Translations under genes and position numbers: made by a program | Part shown: positions 1 through 10,000 of the stretch, one piece after another | Layout: each line of letters opens with the position of its first letter | How positions within the stretch are numbered: the stretch's first letter is position 1 | NCBI GenBank assembly: GCA_007693745.1 | Contig: REDA01000005.1 | Span: forward strand, 1 to 44,174 | DNA length: 44,174 bases | Direction of reading: 5' to 3' | From: Balneolaceae bacterium | GTDB lineage: Bacteria > Bacteroidota > Rhodothermia > Balneolales > Balneolaceae | Notes under the pieces: model-generated | The model's input: only the letters and a program-made list of their open reading frames with translations | The model's database searches: none | Told to the model about the DNA's origin: nothing

Positions 1-1091
1 TCTTCAGGAAGATCTACAACATAGGCAATGTTTCCTCCGGCCGGATCGATGCTTGTTTGATGATAGCTGTCCCACGCCCCGGTAGTTACAATGACCAGCC
101 CGGTAATGGTACAAACCACAATTGTATCAATAAACGGACCGAGCAGGCCTACGAGTCCGGCATGTACTGGCTCTTTGGTCTTACTGGCAGCCATCGCAAT
201 GGGAGAGGAACCTTGACCTGCCTCATTGGAGAAGAGTCCTCTCTGAACACCATAACTCAAAGTCACGATAAGGGCGCCCGAGCCCACACCCAGAACGCCG
301 GCCTGTGGATTGAAAGCGTGTGAGATAATTGTGATAAAGCCGGGGATCACCTGATCGTAGTTGATCAGCAGGATAATGAGGCCGCCGAGTACATACATAA
401 TGGCCATCAGCGGGACCAGTCTCGCAGTGACATATCCAATTCGTTTTATACCGCCGAGAATCACAGCTGCAACGAGGCTGGCTGTCACAAGACCTGTGAT
501 GTACACAGGTATATTGAATTCCGAGTTCATCACATCGGCAAGTGTATTTGCCTGAATTGCATTGCCTGTGAGAAGAGCACAGATGGAGCCGGCTATTGCA
601 AAAAGCACGGCGAGCCATTTCCAGTTGGGCCCCAGTCCTTTTTCGATATAGTACATGGGTCCGCCGGAAACGGTTCCGTCACTGTTTTTAATACGAAAGT
701 GGACTCCTAATGTCGATTCGGTAAATTTGATGGCCATGCCAAACAGTGCCGTAATCCACATCCAGAATAGAGCACCGGGTCCGCCGATATGAATTGCAAG
801 AGCGACACCTGCAATATTTCCCACCCCTACAGTTGCAGAGAGTGCTGTACTCAGAGCCTGAAAATGATTAATGTCTCCCGAATCTTGCGGATCATCATAT
901 TTCCCTGAGAGCACTTTGAATGCCCGTTTGAACTGGAAGATCTGAATAAATCCGAGACGGATGGTAATAAATATTCCAAAACCGAGGATTACCATTACAA
1001 GAAGGGGTAGTGACTGGTATCCAAAAACTGATTCCGGGAAGTTCCATACATAACTTTCCAGGGTGAAAATAATACGTTCGAAGGTTTCCAT
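1..1091 (-). CDS. Sodium:alanine/glycine symporter (AGCS family), 3' end missing
   Basis: Reading the minus strand from the ATG at 1091 gives an open frame of 363 codons that runs off the left edge. It is a multi-pass inner-membrane protein. The AGCS signature is visible near residues 80-105 (STALSATVGVGNIAGVALAI), and a second conserved stretch, GPFIDTIVVCTITGLVI, lies near the truncated end. Other family-typical pieces are VSGGPMYYIEKGLG and SNEAGQGSSPIAMAA. Members of this family (PF01235) import alanine or glycine with Na+; the substrate cannot be decided here. Full-length members have about 450-550 residues, so roughly the last quarter is outside the window. It is divergent from the HU gene, with a 175-bp intergenic region that must hold both promoters. 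No clear Shine-Dalgarno sequence precedes the ATG. Confidence 0.93.
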   Translation of the reverse strand, partial: METFERIIFTLESYVWNFPESVFGYQSLPLLVMVILGFGIFITIRLGFIQIFQFKRAFKVLSGKYDDPQDSGDINHFQALSTALSATVGVGNIAGVALAIHIGGPGALFWMWITALFGMAIKFTESTLGVHFRIKNSDGTVSGGPMYYIEKGLGPNWKWLAVLFAIAGSICALLTGNAIQANTLADVMNSEFNIPVYITGLVTASLVAAVILGGIKRIGYVTARLVPLMAIMYVLGGLIILLINYDQVIPGFITIISHAFNPQAGVLGVGSGALIVTLSYGVQRGLFSNEAGQGSSPIAMAASKTKEPVHAGLVGLLGPFIDTIVVCTITGLVIVTTGAWDSYHQTSIDPAGGNIAYVVDLPE

Positions 1092-1266
1092 ATCGGGGGG
1101 TTAGCCGTTATTAAATTTCAACAAGACCGAATGTATAAAAGATTTGGCAATATATCTGACAAAATTTGCTCAATTGTGAACGATAAATGAGCTTTTTTAC
1201 TTAAAGACTCAGCAGTTTGTTACATTCATGAACTTAAAATTCCTTCAATAATTCAAATCTACCAAA

Positions 1267-1551
1267 ATGACAAAAGCAGACATCGTTGATGTGATATCAG
1301 GGTCAACAGGATTGACCAAAATTGAAACGGAGGCGGTAGTTAACGGCTTCTTACAGACTGTTATGGATGCAATGAGAAGAGGTGACACCATCGAGCTCAG
1401 GGGTTTCGGAACTTTCAAGGTGGTTAAAAGAGCCAGGCGAATTGCAAGAAATCCGAAAACGAATGAAGAGGTGATTGTTCCTGAGCAATATGCCCCGGTG
1501 CTGAAAATATCGAAAGACTTTAAAAAAGCTGTTAACGAAGCGATTCGTTAA
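1267..1551 (+). CDS. HU/IHF-family histone-like DNA-binding protein
   Basis: This 94-residue protein matches the HU fold along its length: an N-terminal helical dimerisation region starting MTKADIVDVISG, then the beta-arm region with the conserved stretch IELRGFGTFKV followed by RKA-like RRIARNPKTNEEV. The DNA-intercalating proline is in the RNPKT motif. Such proteins bend and compact DNA as dimers in the nucleoid. The length is standard for HU (about 90-100 residues). The ATG at 1267 gives the canonical N-terminus. The gene converges on the large minus-strand operon, with 12 bp between stop codons, and its last codons contain the stem of that operon's terminator (1526-1557). Whether it is HU or an IHF-like paralogue cannot be told from sequence alone. 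Confidence 0.95.
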   Translation: MTKADIVDVISGSTGLTKIETEAVVNGFLQTVMDAMRRGDTIELRGFGTFKVVKRARRIARNPKTNEEVIVPEQYAPVLKISKDFKKAVNEAIR

Positions 1552-1557
1552 CAGCTT
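1522..1557 (-). terminator. Rho-independent terminator of the rqcH-to-barrel operon, embedded in the HU gene
   Basis: A perfect 14-bp inverted repeat lies at 1526-1539 and 1544-1557, with a 4-nt loop. Read on the minus strand it is followed by a run of six T (1527-1522), as expected for a terminator of the minus-strand operon whose last stop codon is at 1566-1564. On the plus strand the loop is GCGA, a GNRA tetraloop, but the following bases (CCTTTATC) are a poor U-tract, so termination of HU transcripts here would be weaker. The HU stop codon (1549-1551) sits inside the right arm. Confidence 0.85.
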
Positions 1558-1563
1558 CCTTTA

Positions 1564-4500
1564 TCAGAAGTCGATTCCGATTGAAAAATAGTGGATTGGC
1601 CTGCTCTGAAAACCTCCCCTTCCGTAAGGCCATCCCACATCATATCTGAAAGGGAGTCCCAGTAATATCGTTCTCAGCCCGAATCCGGCACCTATCAGAA
1701 TATCACCATCCACAATCGTTCTCTCAATGGAGGTCTCTCTCTCGGTAATCAGGCCGGTTGTGGGGTCAAGAAATACTCTTTTCAAAGTTCCAACGCGCCA
1801 GTCCAGTCCGGCACTTTTTGAGAAATAAGAGGGAGCTCCCTGCTGCAGTGTGTACTCGATATCAAAACCCCATGCAGCGCCGATATCAAAGAATGCAGCA
1901 CCTGTCAGATTATAGAGCGGCAGTATGGGGATGGGTCCCGGCAAAATCGCGGCGAAAAGAGGAAATCTGAATTCTGCATTTATGAGAGAGAATTTATCTC
2001 CATAGATGGTATTGAATTCATGCCCTCTGAGGGGGGTTGCGGGGAGGGTAAAGAATGTATCTGCCAGTCGTTCAAACGGAATCTCAGCATCCGACCATCT
2101 CTGGTTAATCCAGCCCAGCATACCGCCCATGAAGAATGTTTGAGAATCCCGTCCATAGGATACTGCTCCGGATCCTCTCAGGGCAATACTGTAACCGAAT
2201 CCGAGGTCAAAGTATTTTCTGTAATCTCCCAGGAGTGTGGCAAACTGAGGTGTTTCAGATCCTGCCGGAGGGCTCCCTGATAATCGGATGGAGTAACGGC
2301 TTCCCCCTCGTGGGGTAATAAATCCGGGCACTGTATAATCACCGGTGAAGGTCAGCTGAGGATAGAGGAACCAGGCACTGTCATTCACCGTACTGCTGGA
2401 TCCAAATCCCTGTACAGTACTGAAATCCCTCGCCACGCCGATTGCAGAAATTCCGTAATCAAATCGTTGATAGCGGTTGAGCGGATATTGAAAATCGATA
2501 GTGGCTCCGAATGTACGGAATCGCAGCAGCTCACCGAAAAACGTTTGAAAATTACGTGACTGATGGAAGAAAGAAGTGAAAAAGTTGGTTCGGTTCCGAA
2601 GGTATCCATACTGGAATGTGTAGTCACTGTTTCGCAGATCAAAAACCAGATTGGAGCCAAAAGAAATCTGATGGTCACCGAAAAGATCTGTCAGTGTCAC
2701 AAATGCAAAAGCAGAAGTTCCGTAATAGGTACTCAGCTGCCCGGCGGCATAACTGAAATCGGGAGAAAACTGCAGCCGGTACTCTTTGGGCCGGAAATAC
2801 CCATCCTCGGTCAGATTGCCTTCCGGTTCGAAGAGCCTGGGGTCGTCCCGAAGCTGTATGGTAGTGTCTCTGATAACCGCTTCACCGAACTGGTAATTTC
2901 TGAAGTCAATTCGCCCGGCCTGTGCTGTTTCCGCAACCGTTTCTGCAAGTTCTTCAGATGTATCATCATCCTGCTGTGGCTGCAGCAGGAGGGAGCTGGA
3001 GATAAAGTTGCCCCTTTGCCGTGCAGCAATCATCTCCTGTACATATCCGATTGCGGGTACGAGTCCGGCTGCCCCTTTTTCATCCCGTTCCAGTGCCCAT
3101 GCATTTGGGGTAAGTTGATTTTCCCTTCGCAAACTGAAGGGAGATCTCATCAGGAAAATATCCGGGAAGCCCTGATTGAGGGCGTTGAAAACCAGCCTGG
3201 TTCCGTCAGCCGAAACGGAGATTTGCATGACTCCGGATTGAAGATCGGTAAGGGGAAAGACAGACCGGCTGGCCATATCGTACTCATAAATATTGGGGAT
3301 ACCATTTTGATCGGAGACGAAGAGAAGCCTGCCGTCATTTGTGAGTGTTGGCTGAGATTCCGACCATCCCGGAGTATTTGTGAGCCGTTCAATGCGATTG
3401 CTGTTCAATCTCACCCGATAGATATCCGTCTGAAAGAAACTGTCGTGCAGCATGGTAGAGTACCCTGCAAGGTGGGTATTGGGTTGCAGCCGCTCACCTC
3501 TGTTCGAAACAAAGTAAACGGTCTGTGAATCGGGGCCCCATGCGGGTTCCTTGTCATTAAACACATCGCCTGTCAGATTTATGAAATCATTTGACACGAG
3601 ATCGAACACGAAAATATCCTGATAAGGACCGATATTTCCGTCAAAGGCAATTTTTGTTCCGTCGGGTGACCAGGCCACAGAGTTGATCGCATCCAGTTCC
3701 GGAAAGCGGATTGTTCGGGTGTCCAGGGTTTCGTAATCCACGATTGCCAGGTTATAAGAGCCCTGAGACTTGCTGGAGAGTGCGATCTGCCGGCCGTCGG
3801 GCGACCAGGAGAGGTTGGGATTCAGGATATTGAGTTCCTCAAACATCGGATTATCCGCACCGCTGATGATGGTTTTGAGTCTTTCCCCGCTGTTTGCATC
3901 CACAACCACAACATCAAAGACGCCCCTTCGGTTCGTGATCATTGCTATTCTGTCGCCTCTCGGGGAGATGGTGGGGCTTGTATTATAGGAACCGGATCGG
4001 GCACGTGTGGTGATTTGGGTTGCTACGCTTGAGAGAGTTTGACGCTCAGCGACTTCAGGAAAGTAGCGTTGTCGCCAGTACTCCATCCAGCGGTCGGACA
4101 GTTCATCAATCTGAAGGCCGAGGGATTGTACCAGAGCCTGCTGAATATTTCTTGTGGTACGGATTCTCTGCATAATTTCAGTGATTTTCTGCCGGCCGTA
4201 CTGATCTGCTATGTAGTACCAGAAGGCCTGTCCGCCTCTGTAGGCAAAAAAGCCCCGCAGCTGAGTAATGGGGGGGAGGTAGTTATTCAGTATCGCATCC
4301 CGGATAAACATGTCGGTTTGTGTATCCCATCCGAGTGCCAGGTATTCGGCCAGACCCTCTTCAAACCAGAGTGGAAAAACCAGCTGAATGTTATTCTGCA
4401 TAATCGATTGAATGGAGCCGCCATAGTAAACATCGTTAATGTAGGCATGCAGCAGTTCGTGCTGGATAGTGCGTCTGAAATCGGCATAATCGCCCATAAA

Positions 4501-4893
4501 GGGCTGTGTCATTCTGTTCTTGAATTTATCTGTCACACCGCCGATACCCTGGGCATCCACCGGCAGCCGAACCACATTGGTTTGTGAGAAATCGCTGTGG
4601 GAATCGTAGATAATCACAGGTATACGGGCCGTGAGTGGTGTCCCAAGATCTTCAACCAGCTGCTTCAGGGAAGATTCCACTGCCTCTGCGGTAAACTGTG
4701 CAAGATGATAATTTTTCGCATCGTAGTAGTAGATATCGAAATGATCCGTTTCGATGTACCGCCAGTCAAACTGTTCGTACTGTACTCTGTTTTTCCCAAA
4801 AAAGAAAAACTGCGAGTATGCTTCCTGAACTGCAGCAACCGAAATAAACAGGGTTGCCAGAAAAATAAGTAGGATTCTTTGTTGCAGACGCAT
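1564..4893 (-). CDS. Exported metallopeptidase-like / TolB-type propeller / outer-membrane beta-barrel protein
   Basis: This 1109-residue protein appears to have three parts. (1) A signal peptide (residues 1-28, ending AYSQ) is followed by a gluzincin-like peptidase domain with HELLH at 145-149 and a downstream WFEEGLAEY (176-184) that probably supplies the third zinc ligand, as in the peptidase MA clan. (2) From about 295 to 580 there are WD40-like PD40 repeats of the TolB kind, for example LSWSPDGRQIALSS and VAWSPDGTKIAFDG. (3) From about 720 to the end there is a series of amphipathic strands resembling a BamA-type surface-antigen barrel, ending in a C-terminal phenylalanine (SIGIDF), which is the usual outer-membrane sorting signal. 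It is the last gene of a six-gene operon that also encodes TamB. No POTRA domain is obvious. The substrate of the peptidase part is unknown; the protein could act in outer-membrane assembly or as a surface protease. Confidence 0.85.
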   Translation of the reverse strand: MRLQQRILLIFLATLFISVAAVQEAYSQFFFFGKNRVQYEQFDWRYIETDHFDIYYYDAKNYHLAQFTAEAVESSLKQLVEDLGTPLTARIPVIIYDSHSDFSQTNVVRLPVDAQGIGGVTDKFKNRMTQPFMGDYADFRRTIQHELLHAYINDVYYGGSIQSIMQNNIQLVFPLWFEEGLAEYLALGWDTQTDMFIRDAILNNYLPPITQLRGFFAYRGGQAFWYYIADQYGRQKITEIMQRIRTTRNIQQALVQSLGLQIDELSDRWMEYWRQRYFPEVAERQTLSSVATQITTRARSGSYNTSPTISPRGDRIAMITNRRGVFDVVVVDANSGERLKTIISGADNPMFEELNILNPNLSWSPDGRQIALSSKSQGSYNLAIVDYETLDTRTIRFPELDAINSVAWSPDGTKIAFDGNIGPYQDIFVFDLVSNDFINLTGDVFNDKEPAWGPDSQTVYFVSNRGERLQPNTHLAGYSTMLHDSFFQTDIYRVRLNSNRIERLTNTPGWSESQPTLTNDGRLLFVSDQNGIPNIYEYDMASRSVFPLTDLQSGVMQISVSADGTRLVFNALNQGFPDIFLMRSPFSLRRENQLTPNAWALERDEKGAAGLVPAIGYVQEMIAARQRGNFISSSLLLQPQQDDDTSEELAETVAETAQAGRIDFRNYQFGEAVIRDTTIQLRDDPRLFEPEGNLTEDGYFRPKEYRLQFSPDFSYAAGQLSTYYGTSAFAFVTLTDLFGDHQISFGSNLVFDLRNSDYTFQYGYLRNRTNFFTSFFHQSRNFQTFFGELLRFRTFGATIDFQYPLNRYQRFDYGISAIGVARDFSTVQGFGSSSTVNDSAWFLYPQLTFTGDYTVPGFITPRGGSRYSIRLSGSPPAGSETPQFATLLGDYRKYFDLGFGYSIALRGSGAVSYGRDSQTFFMGGMLGWINQRWSDAEIPFERLADTFFTLPATPLRGHEFNTIYGDKFSLINAEFRFPLFAAILPGPIPILPLYNLTGAAFFDIGAAWGFDIEYTLQQGAPSYFSKSAGLDWRVGTLKRVFLDPTTGLITERETSIERTIVDGDILIGAGFGLRTILLGLPFRYDVGWPYGRGGFQSRPIHYFSIGIDF

Positions 4894-4906
4894 AGTGATA
4901 ATCTAG

Positions 4907-7057
4907 TTAATTAAAATCTGGTATTGTCAGATCGATTTGCCGTCTATCCAGGTCTGTCCTTGTAACCTGAGCCCTGATAGAATCACCAAGCCGATATTTT
5001 TTGCCTCTGTTTCTGCCGATCAGGCAGTGGAGTTTTGGATGATATACATAATAATCATCCTTCAGCTCACTGACCCGGATCATGCCCTCGCAGTAGATAT
5101 CGTTCAAAAGTATGTAAATTCCGTTTTCGGTTACTCCGCTAATCGTTCCCTCAAACGTCTCGCCAAGCCGGCCGGAGAGAAATTCAACCTGTTTCAGCTT
5201 CACAGAATCCCTTTCGGCTTCCACTGCATAACGCTCTTTTTCACTGCAGTGTTCACCACTTTCCGTAAGTTGAACGAAAGTATATTCATTTCCACCGGAA
5301 TGATAGCGTTTCAGCAGTCTGTGTACAATAACATCCGGATAACGGCGTATCGGGCTTGTAAAGTGTGCATAGTGCGAAAACCCGAGTCCGAAATGGCCGA
5401 TATTACTGGGTGAGTATTCCGCTTTGGCCATAGATCTCAGCATCAGGCCGTTGATGATGTTCTCGAGTGTGGAGCCTGCAACTTTTTTTAGCAGGTCATT
5501 TATTTTTTTTGATGATATGTTACCCGACAGATCAAATTCATACCCGAGGGGTTTGGCGGTTTCCCGGATGTTGTTGAGCTTTTCAAGATCCGGCTTATCG
5601 TGGATCCTGTAGAGAAAAGGATGGTCATTTTTATTTTTTCCGCCCTCTTTTTTTCTGAGGGATTCAACATGAAGTGAAACCGTTTTATTTGCCATCAGCA
5701 TACACTCTTCGATAAGTTTATGCGCGAATAACCTCTCCTTGATGATCACTTCAAGCGGCTTTCCGGATTCGTCGAGCACAAATTTCGGCTCGGGGGTCTC
5801 AAAGTTTACAGATCCCTGCCTGAATCTCTTCTCAAGCAGGATCTCTGCCAGTTTCTGCAGGATCGTAAGTTCAGTTTTGTAAATATGATCTGTTTTCCCG
5901 TCCAGTATGTCCTGTACTTCGTCGTACACAAAACGCTGTTTCGAGTGGATCACTGTTTCTTCAATCGTGTGATTCATCAAATTTCCGGCAGGATCAATTT
6001 CCATGAAACAGCTGTATGCAAGCTTATCTTCGTTTGGCCTGAGGCTGCACACACCGTTACTCAGCCGCTCCGGAAGCATGGGTATAACCCGGTCAACAAG
6101 ATAGACACTTGTGGCCCGCTGAAAGGCCTCCCGGTCGAGTGCCGATCCCCTGGGCATGTAATGGGTAACATCCGCAATATGTACGCCAAGGTAGTAGTTT
6201 CCGTTTTCCAGCAGCTGAATACTCAGTCCGTCGTCAAAATCCTTTGCGTCGGCCGGGTCAATGGTCAGAACGACCTCTTTCCGCATGTCCCTTCTGCGGG
6301 CAATCTCCTGTTGGGGTATGTCGAATGAGATTGTTTCAGCGAACTGCTCTACTTCCGGTGGAAATTCACTGTGGAACTGTTTTTCGGCCAGAATCGAGAG
6401 AATATTCGCTTCATTGGATCCCGCAGTTCCGAGTACCTGCAGGATTTCTGCCTGCGGATATCCCCTGACATCTTCCCACTGAATGAGACGGAATGTCACT
6501 TTGTCTCCGTCTTCAGCTCCGTTAAGGTCTTTAGGGTCCACAAAAAAGTCGATTCTTGAAGACTGGATATCAGCTTTGATCAGCCAGGTGTTTTTTGCCA
6601 CCTCCTCCAATGCACCCACATAAAAAACGCCGGACCTTTCGATCACTTCCTCGATTCGTCCCTGCGGCTTGCTGCTTTTTTTATGATAACCGAGCAGCTT
6701 CACCTTTACGATATCACCGTCCAGTGCTGTACCCATGTATCTTTTTGAGATTTTAATATCCTGATCCCTTCCTTCGGCAATGACGTACCCGTCACCGCTT
6801 CTTATCACATCCAGTTTCCCGGTCACACAGGCGTCATCATCCTGTGCTTCATTCAGCCGAACCAGGTTGCCCCGTGATACAATAACCAGTCCGAGATTTT
6901 TAAGGCGGTTCACTGAAGTGCTGATTTTCTTACTCCCCTTTTTGTTTGCAATTCCAAGTGCATCAGCCAGAAGAGGCATCGGTATCGATGCATCGGGATA
7001 AGATTTTAAAATTTTTATGATCTCTTTTTCGAGTGAGCTTAGTTTTTTTTGATTCAT
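4907..7057 (-). CDS. rnr: Ribonuclease R
   Basis: This 716-residue protein has the full RNase R layout: an N-terminal winged-helix-like region (about 1-65), two cold-shock OB domains (about 75-220), the RNB catalytic domain with the Mg2+-binding motif DPADAKDFDD at 267-276, and a C-terminal S1 RNA-binding domain (about 630-710). The enzyme degrades structured RNA 3' to 5' processively in the cytoplasm. Its length is close to the family norm (about 700-800). It lies 18 bp downstream of tamB and 13 bp upstream of the peptidase/barrel gene, so co-transcription is likely. The C-terminus ends soon after the S1 domain and lacks the long lysine-rich tail of the E. coli enzyme. Confidence 0.96.
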   Translation of the reverse strand: MNQKKLSSLEKEIIKILKSYPDASIPMPLLADALGIANKKGSKKISTSVNRLKNLGLVIVSRGNLVRLNEAQDDDACVTGKLDVIRSGDGYVIAEGRDQDIKISKRYMGTALDGDIVKVKLLGYHKKSSKPQGRIEEVIERSGVFYVGALEEVAKNTWLIKADIQSSRIDFFVDPKDLNGAEDGDKVTFRLIQWEDVRGYPQAEILQVLGTAGSNEANILSILAEKQFHSEFPPEVEQFAETISFDIPQQEIARRRDMRKEVVLTIDPADAKDFDDGLSIQLLENGNYYLGVHIADVTHYMPRGSALDREAFQRATSVYLVDRVIPMLPERLSNGVCSLRPNEDKLAYSCFMEIDPAGNLMNHTIEETVIHSKQRFVYDEVQDILDGKTDHIYKTELTILQKLAEILLEKRFRQGSVNFETPEPKFVLDESGKPLEVIIKERLFAHKLIEECMLMANKTVSLHVESLRKKEGGKNKNDHPFLYRIHDKPDLEKLNNIRETAKPLGYEFDLSGNISSKKINDLLKKVAGSTLENIINGLMLRSMAKAEYSPSNIGHFGLGFSHYAHFTSPIRRYPDVIVHRLLKRYHSGGNEYTFVQLTESGEHCSEKERYAVEAERDSVKLKQVEFLSGRLGETFEGTISGVTENGIYILLNDIYCEGMIRVSELKDDYYVYHPKLHCLIGRNRGKKYRLGDSIRAQVTRTDLDRRQIDLTIPDFN

Positions 7058-7075
7058 TCTGTTTTTTTAGAAAAT

Positions 7076-10000
7076 TTAATTTTCGGCTAACGGGACTTCG
7101 GAATCTTCTTCGTTTCTGATTCCGAAAAGCGAGCGAAAAGCCCCGGATATCCTCTCTCTGAGGTTATTCCAGGTGTTGAACTGCACTCTGGCTTCCACAC
7201 CAACCCCGTTCATTTCCTGACTCTGTCTGGTTTCCAGTCCGCTCGTGTAAGAGAGGGTGGGATCCTGTCTGTGGAATGCGTTGACCGAGAAAGTACGGTT
7301 GATGCGGTATGTGGCTCCAAGATCGCCGATATCACTCTGTTCTCCGGTAATCTGTCCTTCTCGCCGTAGAACGATCCGATCGTCAAAAAGGCGCAGGGCC
7401 ACTCCCAGATCTACTTCATTTGCGGTTGTCAGATTTACGTCAATATCAAAAGTAATATCACTTCTGAGCAGGGAATTGATCTGGTTGGAGAGAAGCGGAT
7501 TGATCACCTGGCTGGTTAGCAGCGGGTTCACAACAATGGCGGTACCGGAGAGCCCCTCAGCCAGGCCAAGTCCCTGCGCCTGTGAGGAGGGTATGAAATT
7601 GCCGCTCAGAAGGATACTTGTTGCCTGGATCAGTTTTTCATCATCATTTTGATTGAGATTGCTGATCTGGCTTGCAATGGTGGGGTCTGCTGTACCTTCA
7701 ACCCCGGTGGGCAGCCTGAAGAAGAATTCATTTTCCACACTGTTTATGGTACCGCCAATCTGGAGCACAAGTTCGACGGGAATACGCTGTGAGGGATCAA
7801 TAAATCCGGCGCTTCCGGAACCGCTGAGCAGGGTGGATACATTCGGACGTGCCCTGTAAACCGCAGTGACATTCAGCGCTGCGTCGATCAGGTCGCCCGA
7901 CCAGCTTATAGTCCCTCCCTCTTCAAGTGTGAACCTTCTGGTGAAGACGTCACCGCTGACAAACTGGTAATTTCCTCCATCGATATTGAAACGACCAAAC
8001 ATACTTACATCCTGATCTTCCAGCAAGATGCGTATCTGACCTGTACCTGAAGTGCTGAGAATGTCGTTGGTAACCGGATCAAAAATGAGTCTTACGTTGA
8101 GAGGGTCATTTGCCTGAAACTGAAGATCCATGGTAAAAAGCTGCAGAAAAGTGAGCGTTTCGTTGTCATCGCCATTGCCTGTCGCCTGCCGGCTCTCGGG
8201 AAGGAGTGAGCTCCAGCTCAACTCTTCGAATGAGTCAACAAAACGGATGAAACGCCTGTCTTGCTCGAAAGCCACTTCCGGTTGCAAAGGTATGGATATC
8301 CGGGATTCCGATGAGATGGAGAGCGGACGGGTTGTACGCAGCAGGGGAGCGGTAGTGGGACCAACGATCTGGGCCTGCCCTGTTCCGAAAATTGAACCGT
8401 AAAAGGGGATATCAGGATCAAATGAATTATTCATAAAATGGAGGTCATTCAGATCGAGTGTCAGGTCGAGTGTGGTAAGACCTGTAAAGCGGTGCAGGTC
8501 AATGGAACCGTATAACAGACCGGTTCCGTTTCTGCTGTCTCTGAGACGTACATCTCTGAGTATCACTCCTTCATTGTAACTGAACTGCACGTTGCCCCCA
8601 AGGGTGTATTCTACTTCTGTAAAAAGTGGCTTCCCGATCACATCATCGACAATAAAACTGCTGTCAAAGTCCAGATGGTTTCTTCCGGCCCTGAAAAAAC
8701 CGGTGCCATTTGCATTTCCCTCGAGTTCCTGAATGATATTGGGAATAATTACAGTGACAATCCACATATCAATTTCCTTGAAATCGGCGTCAAAATAGAC
8801 CAGATCTTCTTCCGTCCCGATTTCATCATCCGGCAATCTGAAATAGCCGGTCAGGAAAATATCCTGTCCTATCCCGTTGTTATTTCGGATATAGCGCGGG
8901 TACTTTTCGGGGTTGGTGAATATGTGGATTTCGGTATCAAACTTTTCACCAATGGGATCAAACCGGCTTAAAAGAGAGATATCACCAATCAGCCGCTCCA
9001 TTAACCGGCCCTCTTCCACCTCCAGTTCACCTTCAATGACTGGCGTGAGGCTTAGGGTTCTTGTGGTGAATTCACCGTTCAGTGTTCCGGAAAAAGTCAC
9101 TCTCCCGCCTATGATGTCTGAAATTGAATTGAGATTCAGGTTTCTTATGGAGTAGTTCACCGCCTCATCGGGCAGGTCGCTGAATGTTCCGTTGATTTCA
9201 ACAACTTCATTCCCGCTTTTTAGCAGAAGTGATTCAATGGCAATACTTTTATCAGAAAAATATGTCATTGACGGAACCCCCTCATTTTTCCATTCATAAG
9301 TACTTCCGGAAAGCTGAAAGTCATGCAATGAAAACTGCACTGAGTTTTCATGAACGGTAGCACTTATAACAGAAGAGAGTGTAAGATCGTGATTCATTCT
9401 ACGGAATACCTGCCGTATTTCGGCCGCGTCATTTCTCATCGAGAGGTTCACAGAGCTGTTTTCCAATTCCTCGCCATTGAATGAGGCAGACTCTGCACTG
9501 ATCTGCAAATCAAATGTTGAGAATTCGCGTAAACGTTGATCACTTCTGAAAATCCCGGTAAAGGCACTGCTGATTTGAGAGCCTCCGATTTCGCCGAAAC
9601 GGAAAAATCTGTCGGAGTAGGAGCCGGTGATCAGAAGCTGTTCATGACTGGCATTCAGTTCAACTGTGGCGGATGCTGAGCTTTGAAGGTCCGGAAGTTC
9701 AGGCAGATATCTTCGCAAAAGGGACAGATCCTTGACATTAAACTGCAGAGACAGGCTCAGTGGTGACATCTTCGGATCTGCAGATGGTGAAGTAATATGG
9801 GAGGAATTAAAAAAGTTCTGTTCAAAGAGAAGTTCGCTTTCGATTTTCGATAACAGATGAGTATTCCAGTAGTGATAAGCGGAACTGATTTTCTGCTGAT
9901 CCAGGTGCCCGTTTACTTCAGCATCCAGAAAAGAGCTTGTAATCCGCAGCTGCCGTAATCCGTTTTCCCTGTTGCTGATGTCAGCATAAAACTGATGTGC

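Noticed and set aside
1092-1266. Divergent promoter pair between the symporter and HU genes
   Set aside because: A promoter must exist here, but no site fits both boxes of the Bacteroidota consensus well enough to mark.
2563-3528. Open frame of 321 codons on the plus strand inside the 1109-residue gene
   Set aside because: It is antisense to a clear propeller/barrel coding region, has no ribosome binding site, and gives a Cys-rich random-looking product.
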